A stretch of 64,000 bases of DNA from Artemisia argyi (lineage: Eukaryota; Streptophyta; Magnoliopsida; Asterales; Asteraceae). Shown here in pieces: positions 21,891 through 32,138 of this stretch. Within the stretch, counting starts at the first letter, position 1. Every line of letters begins with the position of its first letter. Position numbers and translations under genes: made by a program. Location of the stretch: contig CM060703.1 in NCBI GenBank assembly GCA_030686995.1, positions 7,608,597-7,672,596 on the forward strand, read 5' to 3'. Below the pieces are notes generated by a model. It worked only from the letters and a program-made list of their open reading frames with translations, was not told where the DNA came from and did not search any database.

Positions 21891-23090
21891 CCTAGCATCT
21901 TCATAACATAATATACTTTCTGTAATTTTTTCACATTTTTTACTGTTCATATACTATTTATAATAATTAATATAGTTTAAATTTCTTTTAAATAATAATT
22001 AGTAAGTAATTTTTAAAACAGCTTATTTATAATTTATATAAGCTTTTTATATTTTTTATGGAGTCCTGAGATGGTTAGGAAGTTTTATAAAAAGTTTTAT
22101 AATTTTATAAATTAGTTTAGTATGTATAATAATTATAGTAGTTTAATTAGTTTAATTAATAAATAATAGTTTTTAATTAAGTTTTCTTATTTCTGTATAT
22201 AAAATATAGTTTTTATATTTTTTTTAGCTTCTTATAATTAGTTTAGAATTATGTAAAAAGTTTTAGATTTTTGTTTGCTTATTTAGTATTTATAATAATT
22301 AAATAATAGTATTAGTAATTAGATAAATAGTAAATAATTAATAATAAATAGAATACTTGTATAATAAATATCTTTTTAGTTTCAACATTTCTTTTATATC
22401 ACTTTAAACTTTTCTAAGTTTTTGTTTTATTTATTTAGGTTTATCTTAGATTTTCTTATTATTTAGGTAATTATTAAATAAGTAAATAAATAGTTTTTAA
22501 TTAATAATAATTAATATAACACTTGTAAATATTATTTTAAATAAATTGTAATTATAAGTAAATATTTTAAGTTTACTTAATTTGCATTTAAGCCCCTAAA
22601 GCATGCAAATTCCTACTGTAAGTATATTTGTTGTTTTGTACGTTTACGTTTATTTTAAACTAAACGTACGTTTGTATATCCTTTATTATTTTAGGGTTTC
22701 TGATTGCACGTTTCATAAATGAAGTAGCTGTGACAGAGCTATTACTATTCACATTCCAGTGTTAGTCATTCAGATTCCCATTTTTCTATATACATATTAT
22801 TTCAACACATTACAAGCCATTGTACTATCACGCACACCTCGTTGGGACATAACGACCCGGGGATGTACTTTTTCTGTACTCACGTACTTTTTCTGTACTT
22901 AACTCCCACGGATTAACATTGCTAGTTTCTCCCGGGCTGTCGCCCTTTTATTACGGTTGACCGTTCACAAGCGGTCGGCTTGTGTGTAAAAAGACGTGTA
23001 GTTCGGGAGGAATCAAAAGCTGTAAAATTCGTATATGGTTCGGCCTTAGGGTTTCTCCAAACTTGTTCCTCTCTAATGAATGAAAATTAG
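21891..23090. other. AT-rich non-coding stretch in the composite insertion
   Basis: Positions 21900-22600 are almost pure A/T with AGTAATTAGATAAATAG-type runs. From about 22700 the composition becomes balanced (CCCGGGCTGTCGCCC near 22943, GACCGTTCACAAGCGGTC near 22969), resembling a transcribed leader when read on the minus strand. No ORF. Confidence 0.45.
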
Positions 23091-23099
23091 AAAACTATA

Positions 23100-23345
23100 T
23101 ATAGATATTAGAGGCTGACGGCGTCAAGAACAAACGGGTGACGCCGTCATCTCGCCGCCAAAATAATCCTCGGACTGCCTTCATCTACATCTGACGCCGT
23201 CATGTTGTCCATTTTTGCAGGCCGTCACACTTTTAACTCTTGACGCTCTACTTGTGACGCCTTCATTTCTGTACTGGGTCGTCATGATATTTACTCTTGA
23301 CGCCGTCAGGAAAGTACTCTTGACGCCGTCACACACTGTTTCCAG
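23100..23345 (-). promoter_or_regulatory. TGACGCCGTCA palindrome cluster upstream of a minus-strand TATA
   Basis: About seven exact or near copies of TGACG-C-CGTCA (for example near 23114, 23131, 23192, 23240, 23259, 23299 and 23321). On the minus strand they precede a TATATATAG-type box at about 23092-23105. The arrangement equals that in the Athila-like LTRs at 24870-25145 and 29350-29620. Confidence 0.7.
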
Positions 23346-23541
23346 CATGGAAAATTAAGTCTTTGGCGTTTTTTTTTTTCACTTTTATGCTCCAAAAACG
23401 TCCGAATTGCTTCCTTTTCCAGATTTCACTCCCAAAGTACCTAAAATCACAAAAGGAACGATTTAGGGCAATATTTGATCAAATAAATTCAATTCCGGGC
23501 TTAAATGACCCCCTAAAAACGGATCATTTTTCGCCTCATCA

Positions 23542-23822
23542 GGAGGAGGTGGCTGTTTTTGCCTCCTCTCATAAGTGTGAGTAACTGCAGGGGTGTGTTG
23601 AATAGGTGGAACAACAATAGTGGGTGTGTTATGGAATACAACTGGGATTGTTGCATCTTCACCCTGTACCTGTGAAATCTTTGAAAGCATTTCAGGAAAA
23701 AGTGGTTTAAACTCCCCATTCCAAATTTCTGAAGCCTTATTCATATTTTGAAAAACTTTTGACATGAGACAGGGGGTTTTATAAACTCTTTTGTGGGTTT
23801 GCAGTGGAAATTCATTTAGCAC
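23542..23822 (-). pseudogene. Copia third ORF, middle fragment
   Basis: Minus-strand frame NEFPLQTHKRVYKTPCLMSK to TYERRQKQPPPP, an open segment between two LTR insertions. It is the same protein as 29823-30450 upstream and 14657-16606 downstream. It contains KVFQNMNKASEIW and a Pro-rich end. The bases AGCAC at 23818-23822 are the target duplication of the neighbouring element. Confidence 0.75.
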
Positions 23823-25313
23823 TGATACGTGAGAATCGCACCAGGCTTTACCTCTCGAGGGATCTCGAGAAGCTTACAACCCCCACCAGGCAGTGTACCT
23901 GATCGTTGTAGTATAGTATAGTGACAAGTACCGGGGGATTGATCGTTCAACTTAGGAATAATGTCGTTAGGATTGAAAATTAATCTAACTAGGTCTAAAG
24001 GTGAAGGATGATTCTTTTTGTGTTTTTATATTTAATGAAAAGCAAGTAAAATTCTCGGGTATTGGAAGGAGGGGCGGAATTAGTTGCTAATCAACTAACC
24101 CAAAAGCTACTAATTAAACTAATTAACAAGAAAAGTAAACTAGGGTTCTACAAGGTAAGTGAAGCATGTCTACCTATGATATGTTACTCCTTGCTAGCTA
24201 TCCAATTCTACCTATTGAATTGTCACACCTTGTTTTAATTGACGGGTTGTATTCCTTAATACCATTCATGGGGTGGCGTACTTACTTCCCCAATTCTATA
24301 AGCTCCTACTTCACTCCTATGTCGAGCCGGCTAAGAAGCTCCTAACATGGGATCACTAGAATTCGCTCATGCATTAAATACAACCATAAAAACCTAGTAC
24401 ACATCGGTTCATGTTTCTTAAGATGTTCAAGCATGTTACCCTATGGAAGTCTGCCAGTTTTCTTAAGCCTAACATCGAATTCATTCAATTAAACAAGAGA
24501 CAATAGGAAACAAGAATTATAAGCTAAACCAATTAGATCTATCGAAGTGTCACACCCTAATTGATGAAGATAGACACAAACATCAACAAGGAATCAATAA
24601 GATCTAATCAATTATATACAAGTTTCACACAATCATAAGTAGACACAAGGTGAATTAGTAAAACATAATCAAAGAAAAGCAAACAACAATAATAATGAAA
24701 GACATAATTGAGATAGAATCATCAAACCAATACATGATGTTTATGGAGTGATTGAAACCCTCTAAGTTGCGGGAAAAACACCTACCTAAACCCAGGAATC
24801 GACCTTAGGGTTTAGGGCTTACAAAAAGTGAAGTTATGATGTTATATTTATAGGCTAATTTCTACACGGCCCGGTCGTGACAGCGTCAGACCAACCTTGA
24901 CGGCGTCACGACCAACATTTTTTCACCAAGTTGTATATCTCTTCGTCCTCTTCGCGTGGGCTTTTGAATCACCTAAATCCGAGTTCGTATGCAAAAGTTA
25001 TGACCAAAACAATATCAGCTGCTCCGCGCGCAAGTTTTGACAAGTTAACACGTGATGGCCTTGGGTGACGCCGTCACGTTTCTTCTGGACCGTCACCACT
25101 TTTACTCTTGACGCCGTCACATGAATTCTCTTGACGCCGTCAGGTACTGTTCCCAGCAAGGAAAATTAAGACTTTGCCGTCACATGAATTCTCTTGACTC
25201 CCAAAGTACCTAAAATCACAAAAGGAACAATTTAGGGCAATATTTGATCAAATAAATTCAAATAAGGGGGGCTAAAATGACCCCCTAAAAACGGTTCATC
25301 TTTCGCCTTATCA
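23823..25313 (-). repeat. 3' LTR of the Athila-like element
   Basis: Matches 28297-29822 along its length apart from scattered changes and one local rearrangement at about 25170-25200. There a segment present in the other LTR is missing and replaced by a second copy of GCCGTCACATGAATTCTC. On the minus strand it holds a cluster of TGACGCCGTCA words (24870-25145) just upstream of CCTATAAATATAAC (24841-24855), the probable TATA box. Confidence 0.9.
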
Positions 25314-27197
25314 TATATCCCTACACTTGGGATTTGCTTGTCCTCAAGCAAATGAGCTTTTCCACCAATCAAATTACAAGTTATGGGTCATTTAACACTA
25401 ATATAAAAGTAATTACAACAAATGATCATTCCACCTTAGTCAAAACAAGCACGAAAATTATACACTAGCACCTCACATTAAGTATTTGGATACTTTCATC
25501 TCTCGGGTGTTGTAAATTTATATGTCATAAATAAAAGAAACGGATGGTAGCCCGTTTTTTATTTATTTTTTTTTTTATTTTTTTTTTTTGCATACACTTT
25601 TACTCTACCATCCAAAATAATACATCAAAGGGAGCTCATTTCCTCCCTACACTTGAACTTTTACATACTTTACAATCAACTATTCTAATGACTCGAATCA
25701 AGATAATCAAAACACTTGGGGTACTTTTAAATATTAACGCACATATGGGGGTAATAAATGATGTTCTTCCCCATTACTCCATAATACAAGTACTTTACCC
25801 ATGAGTCCCAATTGTCCCAAAACAATATGTACAAGATATGACTCGACTTAGCAACCATGTAATCAATTAGACAACTAACAAAGGGTTTAAACAATTAACA
25901 ATAATGCACTAAAGATGAGTGCATACAAGGAAGGCTAAGGCGATTTGGTTGCACATTTGGGGTGGATTGTAAACAAATTCTTCCTTTAAGTAAAATGCTT
26001 AAAGTTAGAAACGAAAAGATAGGCTCGGAGGGGTGTACTAGGGGTATCGTGTACTAAAAATGAGTACAACGCAAAGGTGTGGGAGAATTACTTGACCTAT
26101 GAAGGCAATGTAATTATATTGCAGGTGTAGAACAAGGGTTATCCTAATGCCTCTTATCATGTAGTAAATCCTAACTACACGAATGTAGTCTCACTAGCGG
26201 TCTCGGGATGCATCGCTATCACAAGTTCTAGAATCTAAATACTACCGGTACACTCACAAGCACCAACAATGAATGCTTTTTCCTAAAGATCTAAGGGCAA
26301 ACCTCGCATATTTGGGGTGGAAATTTTTGAGTGGTATGGTTTTTGTGCTAGTCATACAACTCCTATCCATGAGACGCTTATTAAGACTAAAGTTTCACTC
26401 CTACATGTTGCAAAAAAAAATTAAATTTTGTGCTAAAATTGCCCTAACAAATATTTCTCTCAGTTTTATTACACATTCACTATCAAACAAAACAAAAACC
26501 AAGTGGAGTAATAGTTTCTAATATACCCTCCCTACACTTAAACCGAACATTGTCCCCAATGTTCTAGATAAAAGATGTAAAAGTAAAAATAAATAAGAAT
26601 GAAAGAAACTAATACTCCCCTGATTCGTTCACCGTGGATAATGTGACAACATGGTTAAATCTACCTCCAAGAAGATGAACGTTGAAAGCTTCCCTCCAGA
26701 AATATAAATCATCTTCTTGTCCTGTAATCAACAAACACAAAAACCAAAGCATCAAACCGAACAAAGATCACAACTAGATGTAATTCAAGACTTAGAAATA
26801 GAAACAAGACAAAGCAACAAAAGGATAGGATACATGTGGAATGAATTACAAATAGGAACTCATAAAACATATCCACAATTATTTACACACAAACAAGATA
26901 GAATATATGCTAATCATGAATTGTGAAGTTTTCATGTTCGAATTTAGTTCTTTTTAACAAGATACAAATTTCCCTACACTTATCTTTTTGTAAAATACCT
27001 TTATATGCAATTAAGACGAGGTTAAAAACAAAATAAAACATTTTCACAAATTATTCAAAACATGAAAATTAAACAACTATGATTAAGCATATATGACACA
27101 AACAAACAAATAAAATAAAAACATCAAACAATTTAAAACATGGGCTGCCTCCCAAGAAGGGCTTGTTTTTGTTCGAGTCACGAACCTGACTCTACCC
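25314..27197 (-). other. Non-coding internal region with repeated CCCTACACTT (polypurine-tract-like) motif
   Basis: No credible ORF. The word CCCTACACTT (minus AAGTGTAGGG) occurs at about 25319, 25648, 26529, 26971 and 27226. The first lies next to the LTR in the polypurine-tract position and is followed by a TTTGCTTGTCCTCAAGCAAA hairpin. The others are scattered through the internal region. A run of T (about 25555-25590) gives an artefactual ORF. Confidence 0.6.
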
Positions 27198-28049
27198 TTA
27201 TTTAACGGAAATAGGGGAGGTTTTCCCTACACTTAGGATTAAGTGCGGGTGGAAGTAGCGATACACACCCTTAGAGTGGAAATATGCCACGTGAGGTGAA
27301 GGGGATGAGTGAATGGCTTCCTTCATCCTAAAACTACCCGGATAATATTGGTTGATGGGTGGGTCGGTTCCTCTTTTGTCTCCTAGAAATATATCAAAGG
27401 ATGGAAAGGTGTGTAAATATTGAGGTTCCGGTTCATCAACACTAGGAAATTCCCTAGAACTAGGAGTAAGGTTATTACTACAAGTATTCAAACCTATATC
27501 CTCTAGTGGTTCCTGGTCCAAGGGTTCTACTTCTATTGGGGTTCCTATAGTCTCTTCTACTTCTTCCGGGTAAGTCACGAGCGGTGTATGTGCCTCAAAT
27601 GATGGTAGGACTTGTGGGGTACTTTGTGGGCTTGGATTGTCCACCTCATCCTCCATTGTACCTAGATTACCTATGTGTTTGTTTTGTACTATGATTTTAG
27701 GTGACATCCACACAGGTATCCCTGAGTAATCATCCCCAGACAAACTTCCTGTTTGCTCCTTCAAACTTGTTATTGATTGATTTATGATGTTGTTTGTTGG
27801 GTTGTCTACTCTATAATAATATTGGGCACAATCTTCTATGGCATCCCATGCTTCTTCAACATTTAATTCCCTAAGGTCACTGTTGGTAAAATCGTCAATG
27901 TACCTTTGGTCATACGGGTGGACACTATAGTAAAAGATTTGAGTTAGGTACCATAGATCGAAACCATGATGAGGGACTATTCGGAGTAAATTTTTAAAAC
28001 GAGTCCATGCATCATAGATAGGTTCATCTCGATATTGGTTGAACATCAA
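27198..28049 (-). CDS. Retrotransposon gag-like protein of the Athila-like element
   Basis: A 283-residue open frame. The N-terminal half is a gag matrix/capsid-type helical domain with the family pattern DEPIYDAWTRFKNLLRIVPHHG then YLTQIFYYSVHPYDQRYIDDFT (residues about 7-60), and NVEEAWDAIEDCAQYYYR. The rest is acidic and disordered with no zinc knuckle. Family gag proteins are usually longer and fused to pol, so this looks like a shortened gag. The initiator Met may lie further upstream, since family members have more N-terminal sequence. No stop interrupts it. Confidence 0.75.
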   Translation of the reverse strand: MMFNQYRDEPIYDAWTRFKNLLRIVPHHGFDLWYLTQIFYYSVHPYDQRYIDDFTNSDLRELNVEEAWDAIEDCAQYYYRVDNPTNNIINQSITSLKEQTGSLSGDDYSGIPVWMSPKIIVQNKHIGNLGTMEDEVDNPSPQSTPQVLPSFEAHTPLVTYPEEVEETIGTPIEVEPLDQEPLEDIGLNTCSNNLTPSSREFPSVDEPEPQYLHTFPSFDIFLGDKRGTDPPINQYYPGSFRMKEAIHSSPSPHVAYFHSKGVYRYFHPHLILSVGKTSPISVK

Positions 28050-28271
28050 GATGTCATTAGGAGTGAATGGGTTTCGTGGTCAGTAGTATGGTGGATTTGC
28101 ATTCTCCATAATAGTGAACGGAAGAGTCAATAGAAAGGTTTCTACGAACAAATACACAAAGATTAAGATAGACTACGAGAAAGCTAATAAAAAGAAAATA
28201 AAAATCTCACTAAAAAAAGAATCTAATGAGTAGACCTAATCAAAATAAATTTCAACCTAAACAATAACTAT

Positions 28272-28294
28272 TCCCCGGGCTGTGGCGCCAAAAA
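28272..28294 (-). promoter_or_regulatory. Primer-binding site (tRNA-Asp type) of the Athila-like element
   Basis: On the minus strand TTTTTGGCGCCACAGCCCGG starts a few bases after the LTR end. TGGCGCC is the 3' end complement typical of tRNA-Asp-primed Athila elements. This fixes the orientation as minus. Confidence 0.75.
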
Positions 28295-28296
28295 CT

Positions 28297-29822
28297 TGAT
28301 ACGTAGGAATCGCACCAGGCTTTACCTCTCGAGGGATCTCGAGAAGCGTACAACCCCCACCAGGAAGTGTACCTGATCGTTGTAGAATAGTATAGTGACA
28401 AGTACCGGGGGGATTGATCGTTCAACTCAGGAATAGTGTCGTTAGGATTGAAAATTAATCTAACTAGGTCTAAAGGTGAAGGATATTTCTTTTTGTGTTT
28501 TTATATTTTATGAAAAGCAAGTAAAATTCTCGGGTATTGGAAGGAGGTGCGGAATTAGTTGCTAATCAACTAACCCAAAAGCTACTAATTAAACTAATTA
28601 ACAAAAAAAGTAAACTAGGGTCCTACAAGGTAAGTGAAGCATGTCTACCTATCATATGTTGCTCCTTGCTAGCTATCCAATTCTACCTATTGAATTGTCA
28701 CACCTTGTTTTAATTGACGGGTTGTATTCCTTAATACCATTCATGAGGTGGCGTACTTACTTCCCCAATTCTATAAGCTCCTACTTCACTCCTATGTCGA
28801 GCCGGCTAAGAAGCTCCTAACATGGGATCACTAGAATTCGCTCATGCATTAAATACAACCATAAAAACCTAGTACAAATCAGTTCATGTTTCTTAAGATG
28901 TTCAAGCATGTTACCCTATGGAAGTCTGCCATTTTTCTTAAGCCTAAAATCGAATTCATTCAATTAAACAAGAGACAATAGGAAACAAGAATTATAAGCT
29001 AAACCAATTAGATCTATCGAAGTGTCACACCCTAATTGATGAAGATAGACACAAACATCAACAAGGAATCAATAAGATCTAATCAATTATATACAAGTTT
29101 CACACAATCATAAGTAGACACAAGGTGAATTAGCAAAACATAATCAAAGAAAAGCAAACAACAATAATAATGAAAGACATAATTGAGATAGAATCATCAA
29201 ACCAATACATAATATTTATGGAGTGATTGAAACCCTCTTAGTTGCTGGAAAAACACCTACCTAAACCCAGGAATCGACCTTAGGGTTTAGGGCTTACAAA
29301 AAGTGAAGTTATGATGTTATATTTATAGGCTAATTTCTGCCCGGCCCGGTCGTGACGGCTTCAGACCAACCTTGACGGCGTCACGACCAACATTTTTTCA
29401 CCAAATTGTAGATCTCTTCGTCCTCTTCGTGTGGGCTTTTGAATCACCTAAATCCGAGTTCGTATGCAAAAGTTATGACCAAAACAATATCAGCTACTCC
29501 GCGCGCAAGTTTTGACAAGTTAACACGTGACTGCCTTGGGTGACGCCGTCCCGTTTCTTCTGGACCGTCACCACTTTTACTCTTGACGCCGTCACATGAA
29601 TTATCTTGACGCCGTCAGGTACTGTTCCCAGCAAGGAAAATTAAGACTTTGCCGTTTTCTTCACTTTTATGCTCCAAAAACGTCCAAAATGCTTCCTTTT
29701 CCAGAATTCACTCCCAAAGTACCTAAAATCACAAAAGGAACGATTTAGGGCAATATTTGATCAAATAAATTCGAATTCGGACTAAAATGACCCCCTAAAA
29801 CGGTTCATTTTTTGCCTTATCA
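28297..29822 (-). repeat. 5' LTR of the Athila-like element
   Basis: TGATACGTAGGAATCGC to ...GCCTTATCA. It retains the segment (CACTTTTATGCTCCAAAAACG region, about 29655-29715) that is missing from the other LTR. The cluster of TGACGCCGTCA-type words at about 29350-29620 is upstream of the minus-strand TATA near 29325. Confidence 0.9.
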
Positions 29823-30450
29823 AGCACTGCTTGCACAAACCTTGGATACATCAAAAATTTATATGAACTCTTTACATTGCCTTTCATACTATTAAAAATA
29901 AACTTTGAAAAATTGAAAGTCCTATATGTGGCTAAGCAAACCAAAGGTAAGCCATTGTTGAACTGAATTGTTCATAAGAAGTTTTCTTATGACTTAGGCA
30001 ATGTAAAAGAGTATGAATTAAAAACCTCCAATGGGGACAAAAACATTCTTTTCTGAAAGTAACCTTTTTATTAGATGTATCATACCCCATTATGGAAAGA
30101 TTTTTATGAATGTCTGAATTAAGTAATATGATGATACCATTGAGATCATCCAATTGGAGAATTCTCCTCAAGGGTGACTCAGTAACATCAATGGTTACCC
30201 CATCCACTGTGGCTCTAAGAGTTTCCACAGATTCATGTGTGTCTCCCTGTTCAATAATTATGGACTCCACAGTGTTCCAGAACTGTTTCATATCAGAAAC
30301 ATAGATTGTGGGATTTAAAGTTAAAGCATACCTAATATGGGTAGTGTTGAGAAAATCCACAATCTAATGAAAAACAGGGCCACTCTTTTCATTTGACTTC
30401 TGCAAGTAGGCCACTTGGTTGTGCCCATCTGCAAAGTGTAGAATTGCCAT
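29823..30450 (-). pseudogene. Copia third ORF, N-terminal part
   Basis: The start is placed at the ATG at 30450 (MAILHFADGHNQVAYLQK) because this matches the usual N-terminus of this Asteraceae protein. An in-frame stop lies near 30364, after which the frame is open: VDFLNTTHIRYALTLNPTIY, FWNTVESII, PLRRILQLDDLNGI, EQFSSTMAYLWFA, FNFSKFIFNSMKG and KFLMYPRFVQAV, reaching the Athila insertion. This N-terminal domain appears folded (alternating helix and strand pattern). Function unknown. It sits in the position of the env-like ORF of Sireviruses. Confidence 0.75.
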
Positions 30451-31314
30451 AGTTTTGTGATAAAAATATGAAAGTATTAGTAATCGTGAATGATGATCAC
30501 GCCGTATGAGAGATAATTATATACTAATAGGGTTTTGAGAAGGATGCGTAATATGAATTATCTTTAGAATGTATTTATCTTTTGGAAAAGAATAAATTAA
30601 AATAAGTAAGTGGATAATTCACAAAAATTTACCCTATTAGTAAGGAAAACACGGTTACTCTCAACGGCTAGTAAAAAATAAGATTACTGACACAACAGTT
30701 GTAACGGCTAGTTCACTAGTGGTAAAAATTTCACTTGCAGTGGTAACTGTGAACTAGCAGTGGTAATTTTTCACAAAATTTTCAAGAGCAGTGGAAAGTA
30801 AATCAAGTAAAAGTTCAGCTGCTCTTAGCATAGTTTTTAGCAAACTATCAGCTATCAACGGATTTGATATGTCTTTACCATGAGCCGTTTGCTATGGACT
30901 AGCCAACTCTTCATCACATGGAATATGGTGAGTTGATGACCATATAGTTTTTGGTAAACTATCAACCATAAACGGATTTGTTAAGTCTTTACGAGTAGCC
31001 GTTTGCTCTGGACTAGTTGATTCAGTTGTGGATTAGACATGGTGAATCAATAACCATTTGTTGTGTGTCTTAATTACACACCTTATAACTCCAATCACTC
31101 AGCAAATATTGGTTGTTTTTCTACATATTTATTAAACACCATTCCTTACCAATATATGTTATCCCAAAGTAACTTTTTGACCAAGTTACTATTCACAAAA
31201 ATATCTTCTCAAAGTCAACCCGTGTAAGTAAATAATATCTAAATTTACTTCTCCAACATACCAAAACAGATAAGAGTTAATATCCCTCATAACTAACCCT
31301 TGGGCTGGACTTTG
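30451..31314. other. Spacer between third ORF and antisense ORF
   Basis: No gene. It contains a cluster of CACTGGTA / CAGTGGTAA words (about 30713-30800), the same word found in the LTR at 36395-36480. Two copies of a longer repeat, TTTAGCAAACTATCAGCTATCAACGGATTTG (about 30836) and GGTAAACTATCAACCATAAACGGATTTG (about 30951), each lead into an AGTCTTTAC...AGCCGTTTGCT stretch, a tandem duplication of about 115 bp. Confidence 0.6.
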
Positions 31315-31325
31315 CATATAAAAGG
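31315..31325 (+). promoter_or_regulatory. TATA box of the antisense ORF
   Basis: GCATATAAAAGG on the plus strand, 65 bp before the ATG at 31389. The A/C-rich leader between them (ACAACACAAGTCTTCATCAAAAC) looks like a plant 5' UTR. It points opposite to the retrotransposon genes. Confidence 0.65.
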
Positions 31326-31388
31326 GGCTCAATACAACACAAGTCTTCATCAAAACAATTTTCCAATATCAAAAACCCTAAAATCATC

Positions 31389-31847
31389 ATGAGCTGGTTT
31401 CCACTGATCTATATCTCATCAGATGATTCATCTGATGGAGAAATAAGTTACTATTCTGACTCTGAAGAGCAATCATCAGGATGGCGTGGATATTTTCCTC
31501 CAAGTGCTTCAACTTCATCCAACATGAAGCCAAACAAAAAGATCTCTGCATCTGCTCCTGCTCCATCTCTGGAGTTCTACTCAAGTTCTTCTTCTTCAGA
31601 TGATGATGATGATGAATCCTACACCCTATCCAAGGAGCTACCAAAGGCACTTACAACAGCCCTTGAACCAGCCTTGGTGAATATGAAGTGGCCTACACCA
31701 GAAAAGCCTGCAAGACTCCAAAAGCCACCAAAACAAGTGCTGGGTCTTGCTTGCCCAAGGAAGCAACTCTCCTTTGATAACAAGAGGAAGTGTGCTTCGA
31801 AGACAAATCATGACTATCAGGGGAAAGGCAAGAAGCCTATAGAGTAG
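31389..31847 (+). CDS. Antisense ORF of the Copia element: Ser/Asp-rich basic-tailed protein, unknown
   Basis: An open frame of 152 codons with its own TATA box, on the strand opposite to gag-pol and the third ORF, located between RNase H and the third ORF. The N-terminus is rich in Ser and Asp (ISSDDSSDGEISYYSDSEE), an acidic patch follows (SSSSSSDDDDDESY, about residues 61-75), and the C-terminal third is basic (RKQLSFDNKRKCASK, GKGKKPIE). No domain recognised. It may act as a small nuclear or RNA-binding regulator, but that is inference. It remains open in an element where the sense genes carry stops. Confidence 0.55.
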   Translation: MSWFPLIYISSDDSSDGEISYYSDSEEQSSGWRGYFPPSASTSSNMKPNKKISASAPAPSLEFYSSSSSSDDDDDESYTLSKELPKALTTALEPALVNMKWPTPEKPARLQKPPKQVLGLACPRKQLSFDNKRKCASKTNHDYQGKGKKPIE

Positions 31848-32138
31848 CTGTTGTGAAGAGTAGGGTGTTATGATGCTAAGCTTTTATGTTTTGTGATTTG
31901 AATGATGTGTTTGACTCTCTTTTGATGTACTCTTGAACTCTTGAACAGTTGAATTAAAATTGCTCTGTCTTTTTCTTTTACCACTGTGAGAGCAAAACTT
32001 TCCACTGTTTGTACTATGGTTTCCACTGATTTCTTAATCTTCTGCATAAAAGTTAGTAGACAACCATACAAACATATACAAACAATATTAGTACCTAAAA
32101 TTATCCAGCAACACTAAAGACCATTAGACATCAAAATT

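Larger units (their letters stand above)
16607..23541 (-). mobile_element. LTR-related composite insertion, 6.9 kb
   Basis: Starts TGATACGTGGGAATCGCACC and ends ...CGCCTCATCA, the same termini as the Athila-like LTR at 23823-25313. Flanks AGAGG / GGAGG match at four of five bases. Removing it rejoins the third ORF (PPPP to LITTLSDSE). Positions 16607-17300 match the LTR of the Athila-like element, and 23090-23541 match its other end. The 5 kb between is unrelated non-coding sequence. It may be a diverged, expanded LTR or a non-autonomous element. No gag, pol or convincing primer site was found. Confidence 0.6.
23823..29822 (-). mobile_element. Athila-like Ty3/Gypsy element, non-autonomous, 6.0 kb
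   Basis: Perfect 5-bp target duplication AGCAC (23818-23822 and 29823-29827). LTRs of 1491 and 1526 bp (23823-25313, 28297-29822) start TGATACG and end TTATCA on the plus strand and are very similar. The internal part of 2983 bp (25314-28296) has a primer site matching tRNA-Asp on the minus strand and a gag-like ORF, but no protease, RT or integrase. It would depend on a partner element. It splits the Copia third ORF. Confidence 0.9.

Noticed and set aside
23363..23584. 73-codon plus ORF across the end of the composite insertion
   Set aside because: It starts in a poly-T run and crosses from LTR into the interrupted third ORF, so it cannot be a natural gene.
25544..25804. 86-codon ORF beginning in a Phe-rich run
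   Set aside because: Produced by a poly-T tract inside the non-coding interior of the Athila-like element.
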